A DNA stretch of 64,000 nucleotides, taken from positions 248,001-312,000 of the forward strand of contig NZ_RJUO01000005.1 of assembly GCF_003752365.1 (NCBI RefSeq), written 5' to 3'. A program made the translations under genes and the position numbers. This document shows positions 17,294-29,761 of the stretch, one piece after another (position 1 is the first letter of the stretch; every line of letters begins with the position of its first letter). This DNA comes from Frondihabitans sp. PhB188 (GTDB lineage Bacteria; Actinomycetota; Actinomycetes; Actinomycetales; Microbacteriaceae). The notes beneath the pieces were generated by a model. That model saw only the letters and a list, made by a program, of their open reading frames with translations, searched no databases and had not been told where the DNA came from.

Positions 17294-18425
17294 AGGAGAA
17301 CCTTAATGTGAGGAAGGAGCCGTTCACATCGACCTGGAGGTCGCGGAACAGGATGCGGAGGACGGCGAAGTAGGGGGCGAAGTGCTGCCTGGCGGCAGCG
17401 TCCGTCGAGGTGCTCTCCACGCGGAGGAGCGCCCGGACGAGAGGGGCGTCGTCGTGGAGGACGATCCCCAGGCTGGAGGTGCGAGTGGCGTCGTCGACGG
17501 ACATCGCGTTCACGATCGCGCGGACGGCTGTCCGCTGGTCGGTGGTCATGTGGTCGGCGAGCCGGGAGCGATCGACGACAGTGCCCGCCTCGCCGTTGGG
17601 GCAGACGTCGAGGAGGGCCTGCTCGAGCCAGCTGCGGTCGGCGTCGGCCACGATCCGCTCTCGGATCAGCGTGGCCACCTCGCCGGCGCGGCGGGTGTCG
17701 GCGTCGGTGACCTCGCCGCGCTCCACCAGAGACGTGAAGAACGGGACGACGTCGCGGTTGAGACCGGTGACGCGATCCTGCTGGACAGAACGGGCGATGC
17801 CCGAGCGCACCTCGGAGGCGCGCTCGGCGGTCAGGGACTCGGCGCGGTCGGTCCACTGGCTGACCTGCCGCACGAAGTTGGCCGAGTAGACGGCGCTGCC
17901 GACGCCGAGCGCGACGACCGGCGTGACGCCGACGGCGACGAAGACGAGGGCGGGCGCCTGCGTGGCGAAGGTCGGCGCCTCGAGGAGCACGACGATGCCG
18001 ACGGCGACGGCCGAGACGACCGTGGCGACGAGCAGATCGCGGCCGGGGCGGTACGGGGCGCACGCCAGGATGAGGAGGCCGATGACGGTGCTCCCCCAGT
18101 CGTCGCGCACCATGACGTCGTGGCCCGCCGTGGCCACCGCGGCGAGCAGCATGCCGAGCACGCCGCAGGCGACGACGGCCACGAAGCGCGTGCGGCGGAG
18201 CGGGGCTCGGAGGGGGCTCGACGCGACGATGAGGGTCGCGGCTGCGATGACGACGAAGACGATCGACATGATCGAGAAGCCATCGCGCATGACCTCGTCG
18301 ACCTGAGCCAGAGTGCGGCCTATCGCGAGGGCGACGGCGAACAGGGCGATGACGACCGTCACCGGACGCATGTTCAGGGCGCCCAGCGGATCGACCTGCT
18401 GGGCGGTGGCCTCGCGATCGCTCAT
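17280..18425 (-). CDS. membrane protein resembling a degenerate sensor kinase
   Basis: A 381-residue protein with about six membrane segments in residues 15-170 (VTVVIALFAVALAIGRTL, IMSIVFVVIAAATLIVASS and others), then a cytoplasmic region of ~200 residues. That region sits where a histidine kinase DHp/ATPase module would be (ERASEVRSGIARSVQQDRVT; LTLRFSYDQH at the end) but shows neither a phospho-accepting histidine box nor N and G boxes. It overlaps the kinase gene by four bases (ATGA) and the regulator by 14, so the three products are made together. I infer a partner or pseudokinase role; no family was recognised with certainty. Confidence 0.7.
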   Translation of the reverse strand: MSDREATAQQVDPLGALNMRPVTVVIALFAVALAIGRTLAQVDEVMRDGFSIMSIVFVVIAAATLIVASSPLRAPLRRTRFVAVVACGVLGMLLAAVATAGHDVMVRDDWGSTVIGLLILACAPYRPGRDLLVATVVSAVAVGIVVLLEAPTFATQAPALVFVAVGVTPVVALGVGSAVYSANFVRQVSQWTDRAESLTAERASEVRSGIARSVQQDRVTGLNRDVVPFFTSLVERGEVTDADTRRAGEVATLIRERIVADADRSWLEQALLDVCPNGEAGTVVDRSRLADHMTTDQRTAVRAIVNAMSVDDATRTSSLGIVLHDDAPLVRALLRVESTSTDAAARQHFAPYFAVLRILFRDLQVDVNGSFLTLRFSYDQH

Positions 18426-19675
18426 GCGGCGTCCTCCGCCGAGCGGGCGATGATCGGGACGTCGCCGCTCGGCGCGGTGTCGGATGCCGCGGCGGGCTCG
18501 GCCGGGAGGTCGATCATGACCGAGGTGCCGCTGCCGGGAGACGACCAGATCTGGACGACCCCGCCGACGCGCTCGATGCGCGCGCGGATGGAGTTCTTGA
18601 CGCCGAGGCGGTCGCGGGGCGTCTCGCTCTCGGTGAAGCCCACGCCGTTGTCGATGACCATGACCGAGACGTCGGAGCCCGAGCCGAAGACGACGACCTC
18701 GGCCCTGTCGGTGCCGGAGTGCTTCTGCACGTTGGCCAGGCACTGCGCGACTGCCAGCGCGAGGGCACGGCCCCGGACAGAGTTCAGGCGGGCCACGGCC
18801 AGCACGTCGCCGGTGACGGCGACGTCGAGACCGGCGTCGATCGACTTGCCGATCGCCGAGTAGAGCTCTGTCGCCTCCCAGTCCACCTGGGAGGAGGTGA
18901 GGCCGGCAGCGGCCTCGTTGAGCCACTCCTGACCGATGAGGACCTCGAGGTCGTGCTCCATCGCGGAGACGAGCTCGGGGTCGAGCCGGCCGGGCTTCGC
19001 CAGCGAGAGCGCGGCCAGGTGGCTCAGGACCGTGTCATGCACGAGAGCCGACGCCTGCTGCTCGATCTCGAAGCGGACCCCCGACATCTGCACGTCGCGG
19101 GCCGCGCGGTGGAGGTTCGGCTGCACCCGCTTTGCGCGCTCTCGGGCGACGAGGCTTCCGCCCATCGTCGCGACGATGAGGATGTAGCCGAGCAGGGTCG
19201 TGACGTCGACCTTCGGCTGGGCGTGCGTCTGCATCGTCGCGACCTGCGTGGCGATCTCGCCGGCGACCAGGCCGAACGTCGCCCAGAGCGGGCCGCGGCT
19301 GGCATAGAGGCCGCTGCCGCCGACCATGACGAGGGCGAGCTTGGGCAGCGAGAGGCTGAACGCGTCGGACGATTGGACGCTCGCGATCTGCGAGAGCACC
19401 GCGACAGCGTAGACGTAGACCGAGGCGCCGCCGATCACGAGGTACGCGACGGTCGACGCCGTCGACCGGACCTTCTCGATGAGCAGGATCAACGCGAACA
19501 TCGGCGCCAGCGCCAGGAGCGCCGGCCACAGGATCAAGGCGGGCCGGGACAGCTGCACGGCACTCAGGACGACCGCCGCCGCGATGAGCAGCATCATGGC
19601 GATGGCGTGACAGGAGCGTGCGATTGCGCGACCCGAACTCTGAGGAGCGAGATGACTGGGTAGCCCGAGCAGCAC
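18422..19675 (-). CDS. sensor histidine kinase (NarL-type partner)
   Basis: A 417-residue kinase. Several N-terminal membrane segments (MLLIAAAVVLSAVQLSRPA, LVIGGASVYVYAVAVLSQI and others) are followed by the H box ASALVHDTVLSHLAAL at ~220. The ATPase domain has an N box CLANVQKHSG, the G1 box VMVIDNGVGF and the G2 region GSGTSVMIDL. This architecture fits HisKA_3-like kinases that signal to LuxR-type regulators. GTG at 19675 was chosen because AAGGAGG lies seven bases upstream; the open frame before it has no kinase-like sequence. The signal is unknown. Confidence 0.9.
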   Translation of the reverse strand: MLLGLPSHLAPQSSGRAIARSCHAIAMMLLIAAAVVLSAVQLSRPALILWPALLALAPMFALILLIEKVRSTASTVAYLVIGGASVYVYAVAVLSQIASVQSSDAFSLSLPKLALVMVGGSGLYASRGPLWATFGLVAGEIATQVATMQTHAQPKVDVTTLLGYILIVATMGGSLVARERAKRVQPNLHRAARDVQMSGVRFEIEQQASALVHDTVLSHLAALSLAKPGRLDPELVSAMEHDLEVLIGQEWLNEAAAGLTSSQVDWEATELYSAIGKSIDAGLDVAVTGDVLAVARLNSVRGRALALAVAQCLANVQKHSGTDRAEVVVFGSGSDVSVMVIDNGVGFTESETPRDRLGVKNSIRARIERVGGVVQIWSSPGSGTSVMIDLPAEPAAASDTAPSGDVPIIARSAEDAA

Positions 19676-19804
19676 GCATCCTCCTTCGTTCCGGCCCGCG
19701 TCAGCATGTCTGTGGACTGCAGGGGCCGCAGCGAGATCTGCGGCTATTCGAAGTATCGCAAAAGACGGCGGCTCCGTGTACCCCGGTTTCAGGGGACATA
19801 ACGC

Positions 19805-19839
19805 GGGTGGACCACCCATACGGGGCTATTTGTGCCCCG
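19805..19839 (-). terminator. two adjacent hairpins after mqo
   Basis: GGGTGG-A-CCACCC (19805-19817) and CGGGGC/GCCCCG with a seven-base loop (19821-19839) lie 70-105 bases beyond the mqo stop. Neither has a clear T-run, so termination is likely but unproven; the first could also be an operator for the kinase operon downstream. Confidence 0.35.
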
Positions 19840-19910
19840 AATGCGGTCCACGCAGATCATACTGCCGACGGGCGACACATGACGCCAACCCGGGCCGGTA
19901 CAGACGGGGG

Positions 19911-21392
19911 TCAGGCGTGGATGCCCAGCGACTTCGCGGTCGACTCCATGGTGGCCGCGGCCTTCTTCTCGTCGTCGGCCAGCTGCTCGCCCACCGTCGG
20001 GATCATGGCGCGCAGTTTCGGCGCCCACTCGGCCTTCTTCGACGGGAAGCACCGGTCGAGCACGGTGAGCATGATCGGGACGGCCGTCGAGGCGCCAGGC
20101 GAGGCACCCAGCAGGCCGGCGATCGAGCCGTCGGCCGCCGAGACGACCTCCGTGCCGAACTGCAGCACGCCGCCCTTCTTGGCGTCCTTCTTGATGACCT
20201 GCACTCGCTGGCCCGCCGTGATCCGGTACCAGTCCTTCGGGTCGGCGTCGGGCATGAACTCGAGCAGTGCGTCGAACTTCGTCTTCTTCGACGCGGCCAG
20301 CTGGCTCACGAGGTACTTCAGCAGGTCGAAGTTCGACAGCGCGACCCGGATCATCGGGTACAGGTTGTGCAGCCGGATCGACTTGAACAGGTCGAGGTAC
20401 GAGCCCGACTTCAAGAACTTGGGGCTGAAGCCCGCGTACGGCCCGAACATCAGGCTCGCGGTGCCGTCGACCACGCGGGTGTCGAGGTGCGGCACCGACA
20501 TGGGCGGCGAGCCGACGGCGGCCTTGCCGTACACCTTGGCCTGGTGCTTCGCGACCACCTCGGGATTGTCGGTGCGCAGGAACTCGCCGCTCACCGGGAA
20601 GCCGCCGAATCCGGCGATCTCGGGGATCCCCGACTTCTGCAGGAGGCCGAGCGCCCCTCCGCCGGCGCCGACGAAGACGAATCGCGCCCGGACCCGGGTC
20701 GTCTCGGCGGTAGCGCCGCTCACCACGGTCAGCCCCCAGCCGGTGCCGGGCAGGCGGGTGAGGTCGGTGACCCGGTGGCCGAGCAGCAGCTCGGTGCCGG
20801 TCGAGGTGAGGTGGTCGAACAGGTTGCGGGTCAGCGCCCCGAAGTCGACGTCGGTGCCGGCCAGGATGTGCGTCGCCGCGACGGGCTCTCCCGCGGAGCG
20901 ACCGGCCATGAGGGCAGGGGCCCACTCCGCGATCGTGCCGGGGTCGTCGCTGAACTCCATGCCGGCGAACAGCGGGTGCCCTTCGAGCGCCTCGTTGCGC
21001 TTGCGGAGGTACTCGACGTTCGCCGCACCCCAGACGAAGCTCATGTGCGGCGTCGAGTTGATGAAGCGGTCGGGCTCGGGGAGCGCCCCGGCGCCGATGA
21101 GGAACGACCAGAACTGGCGTGAGACCTGGAACTGCTCGTTGACCTTGACCGCGCTCGTGATGTCGATCGAGCCGTCGGCCTTCTGGGGCGTGTAGTTCAG
21201 CTCGCAGAGGGCCGAGTGACCGGTGCCCGCGTTGTTCCACGGGTTGCTGCTCTCCTGCGCGACGTCGTTCAACGACTCGTAGACCCGGATCGTCCACTCG
21301 GGCTGGAGCTCGTGAAGGAGCGTGCCGAGGGTCGCGGACATGATTCCGCCGCCGATGAGGGCGACGTCGATGGGCTCCGTTGCAGCAGTCAC
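19911..21392 (-). CDS. mqo: malate:quinone oxidoreductase
   Basis: A peripheral membrane FAD enzyme that oxidises malate to oxaloacetate and passes electrons to the quinone pool, the main malate oxidation route in many Actinobacteria. It has 493 residues. The FAD-binding motif DVALIGGGIMSATLGTLL starts at residue 9, and the family blocks SSNPWNNAGTGHSALCELNY and STPHMSFVWG follow. Near the C-terminus are LLGASPGASTAVPIML and the family end region. The start is GTG at 21392; the ribosome-binding site is weak. It lies downstream of asd on the same strand, 63 bases away. Confidence 0.97.
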   Translation of the reverse strand: MTAATEPIDVALIGGGIMSATLGTLLHELQPEWTIRVYESLNDVAQESSNPWNNAGTGHSALCELNYTPQKADGSIDITSAVKVNEQFQVSRQFWSFLIGAGALPEPDRFINSTPHMSFVWGAANVEYLRKRNEALEGHPLFAGMEFSDDPGTIAEWAPALMAGRSAGEPVAATHILAGTDVDFGALTRNLFDHLTSTGTELLLGHRVTDLTRLPGTGWGLTVVSGATAETTRVRARFVFVGAGGGALGLLQKSGIPEIAGFGGFPVSGEFLRTDNPEVVAKHQAKVYGKAAVGSPPMSVPHLDTRVVDGTASLMFGPYAGFSPKFLKSGSYLDLFKSIRLHNLYPMIRVALSNFDLLKYLVSQLAASKKTKFDALLEFMPDADPKDWYRITAGQRVQVIKKDAKKGGVLQFGTEVVSAADGSIAGLLGASPGASTAVPIMLTVLDRCFPSKKAEWAPKLRAMIPTVGEQLADDEKKAAATMESTAKSLGIHA

Positions 21393-21455
21393 CCGTCGAG
21401 TCTATGGCTCGACGAGCGTCCGCGTTCTCGGGTAACGCTCGATGCCGAGCGAGAC

Positions 21456-23828
<2,373 letters not shown>

Positions 23829-24051
23829 CGGGTCACTCCATTCACAGCGGGCGGTCGATCGCCGCGCTTGACCCACGATTCTATGGGACGTTTCGAGCGG
23901 GTTACGGCGGGGGCGCCGCCCGCTGGCGTCCTTACGAGAGGAACGTGTGCGCGCTCATAAGGATTTGCGCCCCGATCTACGCACCCTGCAAGGAAACAGG
24001 GTCTCGCATGCAGGACTGACAAGGACGTCTACTGCAGGAGTCCTTGCGAGA

Positions 24052-24651
24052 TCACTCGCTGACGAGCCGCCGGCCCTCGAACGCGCGCCCGAGCGTCACC
24101 TCGTCGGCGTACTCGAGGTCGCCGCCGACCGGGAGGCCCGATGCGAGGCGCGTGACACGCAGCCCGAAGGGCGCGAGCATGCGCGACAGGTAGGTCGCCG
24201 TCGCCTCGCCCTCGAGGTTGGGGTCGGTGGCGATGATGACCTCGGTGACGGTGTCGTCGGCGAGGCGCTGCACGAGCTGGCGGATGCGGAGGTCGTCGGG
24301 GCCGATGCCGTCGATCGGGCTGATCGCGCCGCCGAGCACGTGGTACAGGCCGCGGAACTCGCGCGTCCGCTCGATCGCCTGCACGTCTTTCGCCTCTTCG
24401 ACGACGCAGATCGTGGCCGGCGACCGCCGCGGGTCGCGGCAGATCGAGCACGTGGTCTCTTCGGTGACGTTGCCGCAGATCTCGCAGAAGCGCACCTTGG
24501 TCTTCACGTCGACGAGCAGCTCGGCGAGCCGCGACGTGTCGAAGTTCTCGGTCTGCAGGATGTGGAACGCGATGCGCTGAGCCGACTTGGGCCCGATGCC
24601 GGGAAGCCGGCCGAACTCGTCGATCAGGTCTTGGACGATGCCCTCGTACAT
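24052..24651 (-). CDS. recR: recombination protein RecR
   Basis: A gap-repair protein of the RecFOR pathway that helps load RecA. The 199-residue length is typical. It has a helix-hairpin-helix ([20 protein letters not shown]), a four-cysteine zinc finger [16 protein letters not shown] at ~57-72, and a TOPRIM domain ([33 protein letters not shown]). Its ATG stands two bases after the dnaX stop, the conserved dnaX-recR pairing. A 7-bp hairpin at 24020-24046 just beyond the stop may end the transcript. Confidence 0.97.
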   Translation of the reverse strand: MYEGIVQDLIDEFGRLPGIGPKSAQRIAFHILQTENFDTSRLAELLVDVKTKVRFCEICGNVTEETTCSICRDPRRSPATICVVEEAKDVQAIERTREFRGLYHVLGGAISPIDGIGPDDLRIRQLVQRLADDTVTEVIIATDPNLEGEATATYLSRMLAPFGLRVTRLASGLPVGGDLEYADEVTLGRAFEGRRLVSE

Positions 24652-24653
24652 GC

Positions 24654-27155
24654 TCAGCTGCTCCCGTCGGCCGGCGGCCCGCTCTGCGGTGTGACACGCG
24701 GCGCGACGGTCTCTTCGTGGATGAACTGCGCGTTCAGGATCTCGCGCACGACGGCCTCGCCGTACCGCGAGTTCTGCGGCACGCCGCGGCTCGGTGCGGG
24801 TGTGCGCGGTGCCGACTGGGCCGAGGGCGCCGAGTGGGCGGGCGCCGCGGACCGGGTGGCAGCAGGTGCAGCAGCAGACGCGGCCGGGGTCGAGGCGGGG
24901 GCCGCGGGGCGGGCGTCGACCGGAGGCTCGACGTCGACCGGCGGGACTCCCCCGGGCGGCTCCGTCGAGATGTGCTCGGGCAGGTCCGGGCCGGGCTCGT
25001 CGGGGCCGAGCTCGTCGGGGCCGGGCCGGTCGGCCTCCGGCGGAGCCGACTGCGGGATCGGCGCGACGTCCCAGCCGGTGGTGGGCGCCGACGAGGCGGA
25101 CGCAGGGCGTGCTGGCGCAGGGCGTGCCGGCGCAGGAACGTGCCCGCCCGCCGCCGGGCTCGACGCTGCCGTCGCCGCCGCGACCGTCGGCGTCGGGGTC
25201 GGCGCCGCCGCCGGTGCGGCCGGGCCCGCCACGGCCTCCGGAGCCGTCGGGCTCGGCGCCGCGGGCATCGTCGCCGCCGGTGCCGCCGAACCGCCCTCGT
25301 CGGGACGCTCCACCCTCGCGATGTACTTCACCCGCACGCCGAGCACCTGCACGATCGCGCGACGCAGGTGCTCGCTGACGCCCTCGCCGGAGGCTCCGGC
25401 AGGGCGCTTGAACTGCTCCACGTCGTTGACGCTGGGGAAGGTGAGCGTGAGGACCTCGTCGGCGAAGTCGCGGACCGTCGCGGTCATGGCGACCATCCAG
25501 GCCGAGAGCTTGTCGCGCTCGACGACCTCGAGCACTTCGGGCCAGCTGTCGCGGAGCTGCTGCAGCGTGACGGCGCCGACCGGCGCGGCCGGAGGCGGCG
25601 ACGACGCGGCCGGAGAAGAAGTGGACGATGGCGTCGATGGTGCGGCCGGCGAGGGAGCTGACGGAGTCGTCGTGGCGGACGACACCGGCTCGTCCGGCGC
25701 CGGAGCGGCAGCGGGAGCCTGCGTGGGCGGGGCGGCCGGCGCTCCTGGCGCGACAGCGGCCCACGCATCGGCGGCGGCGGCGGGCGACGACGAGGCGGGC
25801 GCGGCGGCAGACGCGCCGGACGCGGCCGGCGAGGCACCGCGCGCAGCATCGCCCTGCGCGGCACCGCGCGGCGGCATTGCGGACGGAGCGGTGCCGCCCG
25901 AAGAACCGCCAGCCTGCGCAGCAGCACCCTGCCCCGCACCACCCTGCCCCGCAACGCCGTGATCTGCACCGCCCTGATCGACGCCGACCCGACGCTCGAG
26001 CCGCTCGACGCGGGCGAGAGCACCACGGCCGGTCTCGTCGCTCTCGGGCACGAGCACGCGGGCGATCATCAGCTCGAGGTGGAGGCGCGGCGACGTCGCG
26101 CCGGTCATGTCGGTCAGGGCGCGGTTGACGACGTCGGCCGAGCGCGAGAGCTCGGCGGCGCCGAACGCGTGCGCCTGGCGGCCGAGGTGCTCGAGCTCCT
26201 CGGGCGTGATGCCGCGCAGCACCGCGCCGGCGCCCTCGTTGGTCGCCCCGACGACGATGAGGTCGCGGAGCCGCTCGAGGAGGTCTTCGACGAACCGTCG
26301 CGGGTCTTGCCCCGTCTGGATCACGCGGTCGACGCTGGCGAACGCCGCCGAGCCGTCGTGGGCTCCGAGGGCGTCGACGACGGCGTCGAGCAGCGAGGCG
26401 TGCGTGTAGCCGAGCAGGGCGACGGCGCGCTCGTACTCGACGGTCACGCTGCCGGAGGCGTCGCCCTCCGACCCGGCGATGAGCTGGTCGAGCAGCGAGA
26501 GGGTGTCGCGCACCGAGCCGCCTCCGGCGCGCACGACGAGCGGCAGGACTCCGGGCGCGGCCTGGACGCCCTCCGTCTCGCAGAGGTGCTGCACGTAGTC
26601 GAGCATCTGCGCGGGAGGCACGAGGCGGAAGGGGTAGTGGTGCGTGCGCGATCGGATCGTGCCGATGACCTTGTCGGGCTCGGTCGTCGCGAAGATGAAC
26701 TTGACGTGCTCCGGCGGCTCTTCGACGATCTTGAGCAGCGCGTTGAAGCCCTGCGGCGTCACCATGTGCGCCTCGTCGAGGATGAAGATCTTGTAGCGGT
26801 CGCGGGCCGGGGCGAAGATCGCGCGGTCGCGCAGGTCGCGAGCGTCGTCGACGCCGTTGTGGCTGGCCGCGTCGATCTCGATCACGTCGAGCGAGCCGGA
26901 GCCGTCGCGCGACAGCTCGACGCAGCTCGGGCAGACGCCGCACGGGGTGTCGGTCGGGCCCTCCGCGCAGTTGAGGCAGCGCGCCAGGATCCGGGCCGAC
27001 GTCGTCTTGCCGCAGCCGCGCGGGCCGCTGAACAGGTAGGCGTGGTTGACCCGGTTCGTGCGCAGGGCGGTGCGCAGAGGATCGGTCACCTGAGACTGTC
27101 CGATGAGCTCGGCGAAGTTCTCGGGCCGATAACGGCGATACAGAGCGGTGACCAC
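24654..27155 (-). CDS. dnaX: DNA polymerase III subunits gamma/tau
   Basis: The clamp-loader ATPase of the replisome. The start is GTG at 27155, giving 833 residues that open [16 protein letters not shown], the family N-terminus. Walker A is [12 protein letters not shown] (~45). A zinc module [19 protein letters not shown] (~64-82), DEAHMV and the SRT sensor follow. After domain III (~residue 380) comes a long Ala/Pro/Gly-rich linker with a tau-like globular segment in the middle ([20 protein letters not shown]). There is no clear ribosome-binding site, so leaderless initiation is possible. recR follows at once. Confidence 0.95.
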   Translation of the reverse strand: MVTALYRRYRPENFAELIGQSQVTDPLRTALRTNRVNHAYLFSGPRGCGKTTSARILARCLNCAEGPTDTPCGVCPSCVELSRDGSGSLDVIEIDAASHNGVDDARDLRDRAIFAPARDRYKIFILDEAHMVTPQGFNALLKIVEEPPEHVKFIFATTEPDKVIGTIRSRTHHYPFRLVPPAQMLDYVQHLCETEGVQAAPGVLPLVVRAGGGSVRDTLSLLDQLIAGSEGDASGSVTVEYERAVALLGYTHASLLDAVVDALGAHDGSAAFASVDRVIQTGQDPRRFVEDLLERLRDLIVVGATNEGAGAVLRGITPEELEHLGRQAHAFGAAELSRSADVVNRALTDMTGATSPRLHLELMIARVLVPESDETGRGALARVERLERRVGVDQGGADHGVAGQGGAGQGAAAQAGGSSGGTAPSAMPPRGAAQGDAARGASPAASGASAAAPASSSPAAAADAWAAVAPGAPAAPPTQAPAAAPAPDEPVSSATTTPSAPSPAAPSTPSSTSSPAASSPPPAAPVGAVTLQQLRDSWPEVLEVVERDKLSAWMVAMTATVRDFADEVLTLTFPSVNDVEQFKRPAGASGEGVSEHLRRAIVQVLGVRVKYIARVERPDEGGSAAPAATMPAAPSPTAPEAVAGPAAPAAAPTPTPTVAAATAASSPAAGGHVPAPARPAPARPASASSAPTTGWDVAPIPQSAPPEADRPGPDELGPDEPGPDLPEHISTEPPGGVPPVDVEPPVDARPAAPASTPAASAAAPAATRSAAPAHSAPSAQSAPRTPAPSRGVPQNSRYGEAVVREILNAQFIHEETVAPRVTPQSGPPADGSS

Positions 27156-27355
27156 AGAGAAAGAGTAGTCGGAGCCGCCGACACTCGCCGCCGGGGTGGG
27201 GCCTCGCCCGCGAGTCCCCCGGACGGGGGCGATCTGACACTGGTCGAACCGGATTGTCTGGAGTACCCTCGAACGCACACGGACCGCCCGGCTCACCACC
27301 GGCGGAGGCCCAACCAGCTTCCCTCGCAGTCCTCGGATCAGGATCAGGAGACTCC

Positions 27356-27973
27356 ATGTCGACCCAGTTGCCGACCCCGCACGCCCCCGCACCTCGAAAG
27401 AGGGGCCTCTCCCGCTCGGGCAGGGTCCGAGCGGTCCTCGCCCTCGGGGCCGTCGTCGGCCTCGGCACGGTCGCGACGCTCGCCGCGTGGTCCGACACCG
27501 GAGCCGCGACCGGCACGTTCAGCACCGGATCGCTCGACCTCAAGCTCCAGGGCCAGGACGGCACGGTCGCCGTCACGTCGCTCAGCATGGCGAATGCCGT
27601 GCCCGGCACGGTCGTCTACGCGAACCTCCCCGTGAGCAACGCCGGCACGGTGCCGTTCACGTACGGCTTCACGGTCGGGTCGACGAACGGCGCCGACGCC
27701 ACCCCCCTCAACGCGAACCTCAACTGGGGCATCGTGTCGAACGGAACGTCGGCGACCTGCAACGCGACCACCTACACGTCGGCCGCCGGCGTGACCGCGA
27801 CGAACATCTCGCCGACGACGACCCTGAGCGCCGCCCCGGCCGTCACCGGTCGCCCCCTGGCCGTGGGTGCCGTCGAGAACCTCTGCTTCCGAGTCGAGCT
27901 GCCGTCGAGCGCCCCCACCGGCGCCCAAGGCAGGTCGACGGTCGCGACGGTGTCGTTCACTGCCAACCAGTAG
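27356..27973 (+). CDS. SipW-dependent-type exported protein (TasA/camelysin-like), first of two
   Basis: A 205-residue protein with the alternate signal region seen in SipW substrates. A basic stretch ([12 protein letters not shown]) is followed by the hydrophobic core [20 protein letters not shown] and [19 protein letters not shown], the hallmark start of the mature domain. TasA and camelysin of Bacilli, which form fibres or act at the surface, have the same layout. Two cysteines ([17 protein letters not shown]) could form a disulfide. ATG is preceded by CAGGAG. The signal peptidase gene follows 130 bases downstream on the same strand. Function is unproven. Confidence 0.85.
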   Translation: MSTQLPTPHAPAPRKRGLSRSGRVRAVLALGAVVGLGTVATLAAWSDTGAATGTFSTGSLDLKLQGQDGTVAVTSLSMANAVPGTVVYANLPVSNAGTVPFTYGFTVGSTNGADATPLNANLNWGIVSNGTSATCNATTYTSAAGVTATNISPTTTLSAAPAVTGRPLAVGAVENLCFRVELPSSAPTGAQGRSTVATVSFTANQ

Positions 27974-28103
27974 TCTTTCGACCTTCTCCAGGTCACTCCG
28001 GTCCCGGCCGAGTCGGGACGAGCGGGCGGTGGTTCGACCGGTTCCATTCGGGTGGACCGTGCGACCATCGCCCGCTTCTCTTCCCCACGATCGAGCAGAG
28101 CCG

Positions 28104-28841
28104 ATGACATCAGCCCCAGCGACCGCCAGCCGCGGATTCCGCGCGGCCGTGGCGATCCGCGAGGTGATCCTCTGGATCGGCTCCGTGATCGGCGTGCTCT
28201 GCCTGCTCGTGGCGGCGGCCGCGCTGCTGTTCGGCGTGACGCCGCTGGTGTTCCGCACCGGCTCGATGTCGCCGCAGATCCCGACGGGGGCCCTCGCGCT
28301 GTCGAAGACGGTGCCGGCGGCCGAGCTGCAGCCCGGCGACGTGGTGAGCGTGATCCGCGGCGACGGCGAGCGCGTCACGCACCGCCTGGTGTCGAAGGCC
28401 GAGCGCCCGGACGGCGCCTGGTCGCTGGTCATCAAGGGCGACGCGAACGCCGAGGCCGACCCCGATCCGATCGTGACGAGGAGCGCCGACCGCGTCTTCT
28501 GGTCGACGCCGGGCCTCGGCTTCGTTCTGTCGGCCGTCTCGAAGCCGCAGGTCGTGTTCCCGGTCGGCGCGCTCTTCGGCATGCTCGCCGTGATCGGCTT
28601 CCGCCCGCCGCTCGACAAGCGCCTGCTGCGCGATCCCGAGGAGCTCGAGTCCCGCGACGACAAGCTCGAGGGCGCAGGAACTCGCCCCCCGCCACCGGCG
28701 TCGCCCTCCGACGCGACTGCTCCCTCGCCGCACCCCCGCCACCTGGCGGAATCCGACGCCGACCCCGCGCTCACCACCGCCTCCTTCTCCGACGCCTACG
28801 ACGCCCGCCGGCACGCGAGCGCCGCGCACCACGCCCGCTGA
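28104..28841 (+). CDS. signal peptidase I, SipW/ER type
   Basis: A 245-residue membrane protease. An N-terminal anchor (VILWIGSVIGVLCLLVAAAA) is followed by the catalytic serine in FRTGSMSPQIPTG (~55) and, instead of the usual lysine, a histidine in GERVTHRLVSK (~95). That Ser-His dyad is the mark of the SipW/ER-archaeal branch. A second membrane segment lies at ~155-170 (VVFPVGALFGMLAVIGF), and a Pro/Ser-rich tail follows. It most likely processes the two SipW-type substrates encoded at 27356 and 30411. The tail region carries one GGGCGCAGGAACTC motif. Confidence 0.9.
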   Translation: MTSAPATASRGFRAAVAIREVILWIGSVIGVLCLLVAAAALLFGVTPLVFRTGSMSPQIPTGALALSKTVPAAELQPGDVVSVIRGDGERVTHRLVSKAERPDGAWSLVIKGDANAEADPDPIVTRSADRVFWSTPGLGFVLSAVSKPQVVFPVGALFGMLAVIGFRPPLDKRLLRDPEELESRDDKLEGAGTRPPPPASPSDATAPSPHPRHLAESDADPALTTASFSDAYDARRHASAAHHAR

Positions 28842-28882
28842 GCACCCGCCGATCCACCCGAGGGGCCGCGAGCGAGGATGCG

Positions 28883-29761
28883 CTAGGAGCGCGGGGTGCG
28901 CCGGCGCGCCAGCATCACGACGGCGCCGATGCCGACGAGCGAGGCGCCGAGCAGGCCGGCCCCGGCGATCGTCGTGCCCGTCCAGGCGAGTCTCCGGTCA
29001 CGGGGGTCGCTCCCGCGCGCGCTCGGGTCGGACCGCTCGGAAGACCCGGCCGCGGACTCGCTGCCATCACGGCCGTCGGAGCCGTCGAGAGCGGTCGAGC
29101 CGGAACCCGACGCCGACCCGGAGCCCGAGGCCGATCCTGCCCCTGATCCCGCTCCCGAGCCCGCCCCGGGCGACTGCCCGCCGCCGCTGGCCCCGCCGGC
29201 GCCGGATCCCGAGAGCGTGATGCCCGACGCCGTGACCTTCAGGTCGGCGCTCCCGGCCAGACCCATCAGAGAGTCGTCCGTGCGCGCGGCCGGCGTGTCG
29301 GCCATCTCGAAGACCAGCTGCACGTGCACGGTCGTGCCCGCTGCCACTCGGCCGAGCACGATGCCGTCGTCGAAGACGGGGTCGCTCAGCGGTGTCGTCG
29401 CCAGCACGGTCGTCTTCCGGGCGCAGGAACTCGAGGCGGTCCAGGAATCCCGACACGTCGCCACCGACAGTGCGAGCCCGTCGTCGACCGAGGTGAGGCC
29501 TCCGGCGGGCGCGACCCGCAGCTCCAGCCTCGCGTCGCTGCCCGGCGTCGCGTCGAGGCGCCACGTCTCCGCGTACCCGGGGCTGAAGCCGGCGAACTGG
29601 GGCTGGAGGCCCCGGTCGGCGCTGACGGCCACCGTCTCGCGCGCGGGAGCGGCCCCCTCGACGAGCGTGACGTCGACGGCGAGGACGACGATGGAGGCGA
29701 GGGTGGCCGCCGCCGCCGCGACCGCGACGATGCCCCAGCCTCGTAGACGGTGGCCGGTCAC
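28883..29761 (-). CDS. exported surface protein with LAWTG sortase signal
   Basis: A 292-residue protein. An N-terminal hydrophobic segment (GIVAVAAAAATLASIVVLAV) leads to a ~150-residue extracellular domain with two cysteines, then a long Ser/Gly linker. The protein ends LAWTGTTIAGAGLLGA, hydrophobic, then ARRRTPRS: a complete sortase sorting signal of the LAxTG kind recognised by class E sortases. No sortase gene lies in the window. The GTG start overlaps the stop of the upstream SipW-type gene (GTGA), so the two are co-translated. It could anchor or cap structures made by the SipW substrates; that is inference. Confidence 0.82.
   Translation of the reverse strand: MTGHRLRGWGIVAVAAAAATLASIVVLAVDVTLVEGAAPARETVAVSADRGLQPQFAGFSPGYAETWRLDATPGSDARLELRVAPAGGLTSVDDGLALSVATCRDSWTASSSCARKTTVLATTPLSDPVFDDGIVLGRVAAGTTVHVQLVFEMADTPAARTDDSLMGLAGSADLKVTASGITLSGSGAGGASGGGQSPGAGSGAGSGAGSASGSGSASGSGSTALDGSDGRDGSESAAGSSERSDPSARGSDPRDRRLAWTGTTIAGAGLLGASLVGIGAVVMLARRRTPRS

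Noticed and set aside
23829-24051. Lysine riboswitch or T-box ahead of lysC
   Set aside because: Only short hairpins (for example 24020-24046) are seen; none of the conserved core motifs of those elements could be found.
27156-27355. Possible SRP RNA next to dnaX, its place in many relatives
   Set aside because: No CAGG...AGCA core or pairing ends were found here, whereas a complete SRP RNA is visible at 40435-40522.
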